A DNA stretch of 64,000 bases, taken from positions 992,001-1,056,000 of the forward strand of contig NZ_PISP01000001.1 of the NCBI RefSeq assembly GCF_002834295.1, in the 5' to 3' direction. A model generated the notes under the pieces. The model was not told the DNA's origin, made no database searches, and worked only from the letters and a program-made list of their open reading frames with translations. Both the position numbers and the translations under genes were made by a program. This document shows, in pieces, positions 62,808 to 64,000 of this stretch. Origin of the DNA: Rhodohalobacter barkolensis (lineage in GTDB: Bacteria; Bacteroidota; Rhodothermia; Balneolales; Balneolaceae). Within the stretch, counting starts at the first letter, position 1. Every line of letters begins with the position of its first letter.

Positions 62808-63560
62808 TTAGTGGCCGTTTCTGATTTCTTTCGCAAGCATTTGATAGTCTTTAGCACCGTTACTTTCTCTGTCATACTCAAATATTGTTTTGTGATGACT
62901 GGGTGCTTCTGCTAAAGCAACGTTATCTCTAATAACGGTATTAAATACTTTTGATCCAAAATAATCCCGGATATGTCCTACTACTTCCCGGTTCAGGTTC
63001 TTGCGATTATCATACAACGTGCAGAGAATCCCCTCAACTTTGAGGTTCTTATTTAACCGTTTTTGAACAATTTGTATCACATCCATCAACTTAGACAAGC
63101 CGTGTAGTGCCAGATATTCTGACTGAAGCACAATAACCAACTCGTCGGCAGCTGTAAATGCATTCAGGGTTAGTATTCCAAGGTTTGGCGGACAGTCGAG
63201 CAGCACAAAATCGTATTTGTCGTCCACCTCATCCAGGGCATCTTTTAACAGCATTTCCCGTGCCGGAACATTTACAAGTTCCATTTCAGCACCGGATAAC
63301 TCAATAGATGAAGGAAGAATATCAAAGGAGTTGTGTTTTATGATAACATCAGAAACTTGAGCGCCATCCTTAAGCACATGATAGATATTCTTATCAATCC
63401 GATTGGAATGCAATTTCAGCGAGAAGGTCAGGTTGGCCTGAGGGTCCATATCCACTAAAAGTACTTTATAGCCCAGATTACTTAATCCGGCTCCTGTATT
63501 AATCGTAGTAGTGGTTTTCCCAACCCCTCCCTTCTGATTTGTAAAAGCAATTTTCCTCAT
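62808..63560 (-). CDS. ParA/Soj-family ATPase
   Basis: 250 residues. Deviant Walker A KGGVGKTTTTINTG (residues 10-23, with signature Lys 10 and Lys 15), LLVDMDPQANLTFSL, FVLLDCPPNLGILTLNAFTA and VIRDNVALAEAPSHHKTIFE are all landmarks of ParA/Soj. ParA ATPases move DNA or protein cargo over the nucleoid. No parB gene is adjacent; the RHH protein downstream could be the partner. Chromosomal Soj usually sits beside ParB, so this is an orphan or plasmid-type pair. ATG 63560. Confidence 0.93.
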   Translation of the reverse strand: MRKIAFTNQKGGVGKTTTTINTGAGLSNLGYKVLLVDMDPQANLTFSLKLHSNRIDKNIYHVLKDGAQVSDVIIKHNSFDILPSSIELSGAEMELVNVPAREMLLKDALDEVDDKYDFVLLDCPPNLGILTLNAFTAADELVIVLQSEYLALHGLSKLMDVIQIVQKRLNKNLKVEGILCTLYDNRKNLNREVVGHIRDYFGSKVFNTVIRDNVALAEAPSHHKTIFEYDRESNGAKDYQMLAKEIRNGH

Positions 63561-64000
63561 TGTAACCCTATCGAAAACATTCGCATTTTTTGTCTATTAG
63601 AAGGAGTAAGAAAATGAATTTTTGTTACAAAATATAGTATAGATTATTAATTAAAAGAAAAAGGGCACCCGGTCAGAGCACCCATTTTGCCGTTATTTGA
63701 TTGTCGATAGTACGTATTGGAGTTACTCCACTAATATTCGCATTATACATTAGCAAATTGTTAAGCTCATGTTAAGCTTAACTGAATATTTCACATGAAC
63801 CTATTCACTCAATTATACGTCAATATCTTTTATTGAAATCTTCCATAGATGATGAGAACCTGCTAATTATGACCTTTAATGAAAATTTTTATTCTTAACT
63901 TCACACTAATGAAAGACATGTTTGATCTGATGTCAGAAAACAATCAGCTGTGAAAGGATTCATTCAACACATATATGATTGAGAAATCTTTTTTAATGAA
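63561..64000. other. AT-rich gene-free end of the window
   Basis: No gene recognised on either strand. A GGGCACCCGGTCAGAGCACCC word (63663-63683) may be the end of a terminator. The rest is AT-rich and may hold the ParA promoter. Confidence 0.4.

Noticed and set aside
1..64000. tRNA and rRNA genes
   Set aside because: No T-arm consensus within a plausible cloverleaf and no rRNA-like stretch was noticed on either strand.
1..64000. Insertion sequence or phage genes
   Set aside because: No transposase, integrase or phage structural protein can be recognised; the mobile-looking features are all short and non-autonomous.

Overview
The window looks like chromosomal DNA of a Balneolota/Rhodothermota-type member of the Bacteroidota group, though no single marker proves this. 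The clues are lipoproteins and exported proteins of that style (a YPNPF-type C-terminal FlgD/sorting-like domain, CDC-like cytolysin lipoproteins, DUF2911, a PSMA-like M28 peptidase), a B12-dependent ribonucleotide reductase, moderate GC, one TAnnTTTG-type promoter motif, and intergenic DNA crowded with palindromic repeats. No rRNA, tRNA, CRISPR array, prophage or transposase gene was found.

Left part (1-17 kb): a partial cysQ, an SLC13-type permease with RCK_C domains, a Wzz-type chain-length determinant, a secreted BNR-like protein, and the cytochrome c maturation operon ccmC-ccmD-ccmE-ccmF, whose CcmE carries the CxxxY haem site instead of HxxxY. Between them lie long gene-free blocks (0.7-2.2 kb) built from a mosaic of hairpin repeats. 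These repeats thin out after 31 kb.

Middle left (16.6-32.5 kb): a cupin protein, a Ser/Thr kinase with TPRs and its ECF sigma factor, separated by a four-helix-bundle gene that sits in a ~0.68 kb cassette flanked by ~120-bp repeats. Next comes a locus of two cholesterol-dependent-cytolysin-like lipoproteins plus the decayed start of a third, all sharing one upstream element and one terminator type, with a voltage-gated K+ channel gene between them. Then follow an NTR/TIMP-like secreted protein, a DoxX-type protein, a DUF2911 lipoprotein and a zinc-less MDR oxidoreductase.

Accessory patch (32.5-35.7 kb): a GIY-YIG gene without a normal start codon, a two-TM mini-protein, an abortive-infection-like protein and an ORC/CDC6-like AAA ATPase. 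The region is AT-rich and partly bracketed by a 16-bp direct repeat. It is the best candidate for a defence module.

Right part (36-64 kb): nrdJ, then a gene-free kilobase with four perfect DnaA boxes and an AT-rich tract (oriC candidate, or DnaA control of nrdJ). Next are an SDR, queE and queD, an alkyltransferase-like protein lacking the acceptor cysteine, a DUF2520 protein, a Memo-like protein, a phosphopantetheinyl transferase, lysS, an M28 peptidase, a LolC/E-type permease, a STAS protein, a 56-residue membrane protein, a lipoprotein, the complete recC-recB-recD operon, and finally a ribbon-helix-helix protein with a ParA ATPase. Most genes left of the DnaA-box cluster run leftwards, as expected if replication started there, but gene direction to its right is mixed.
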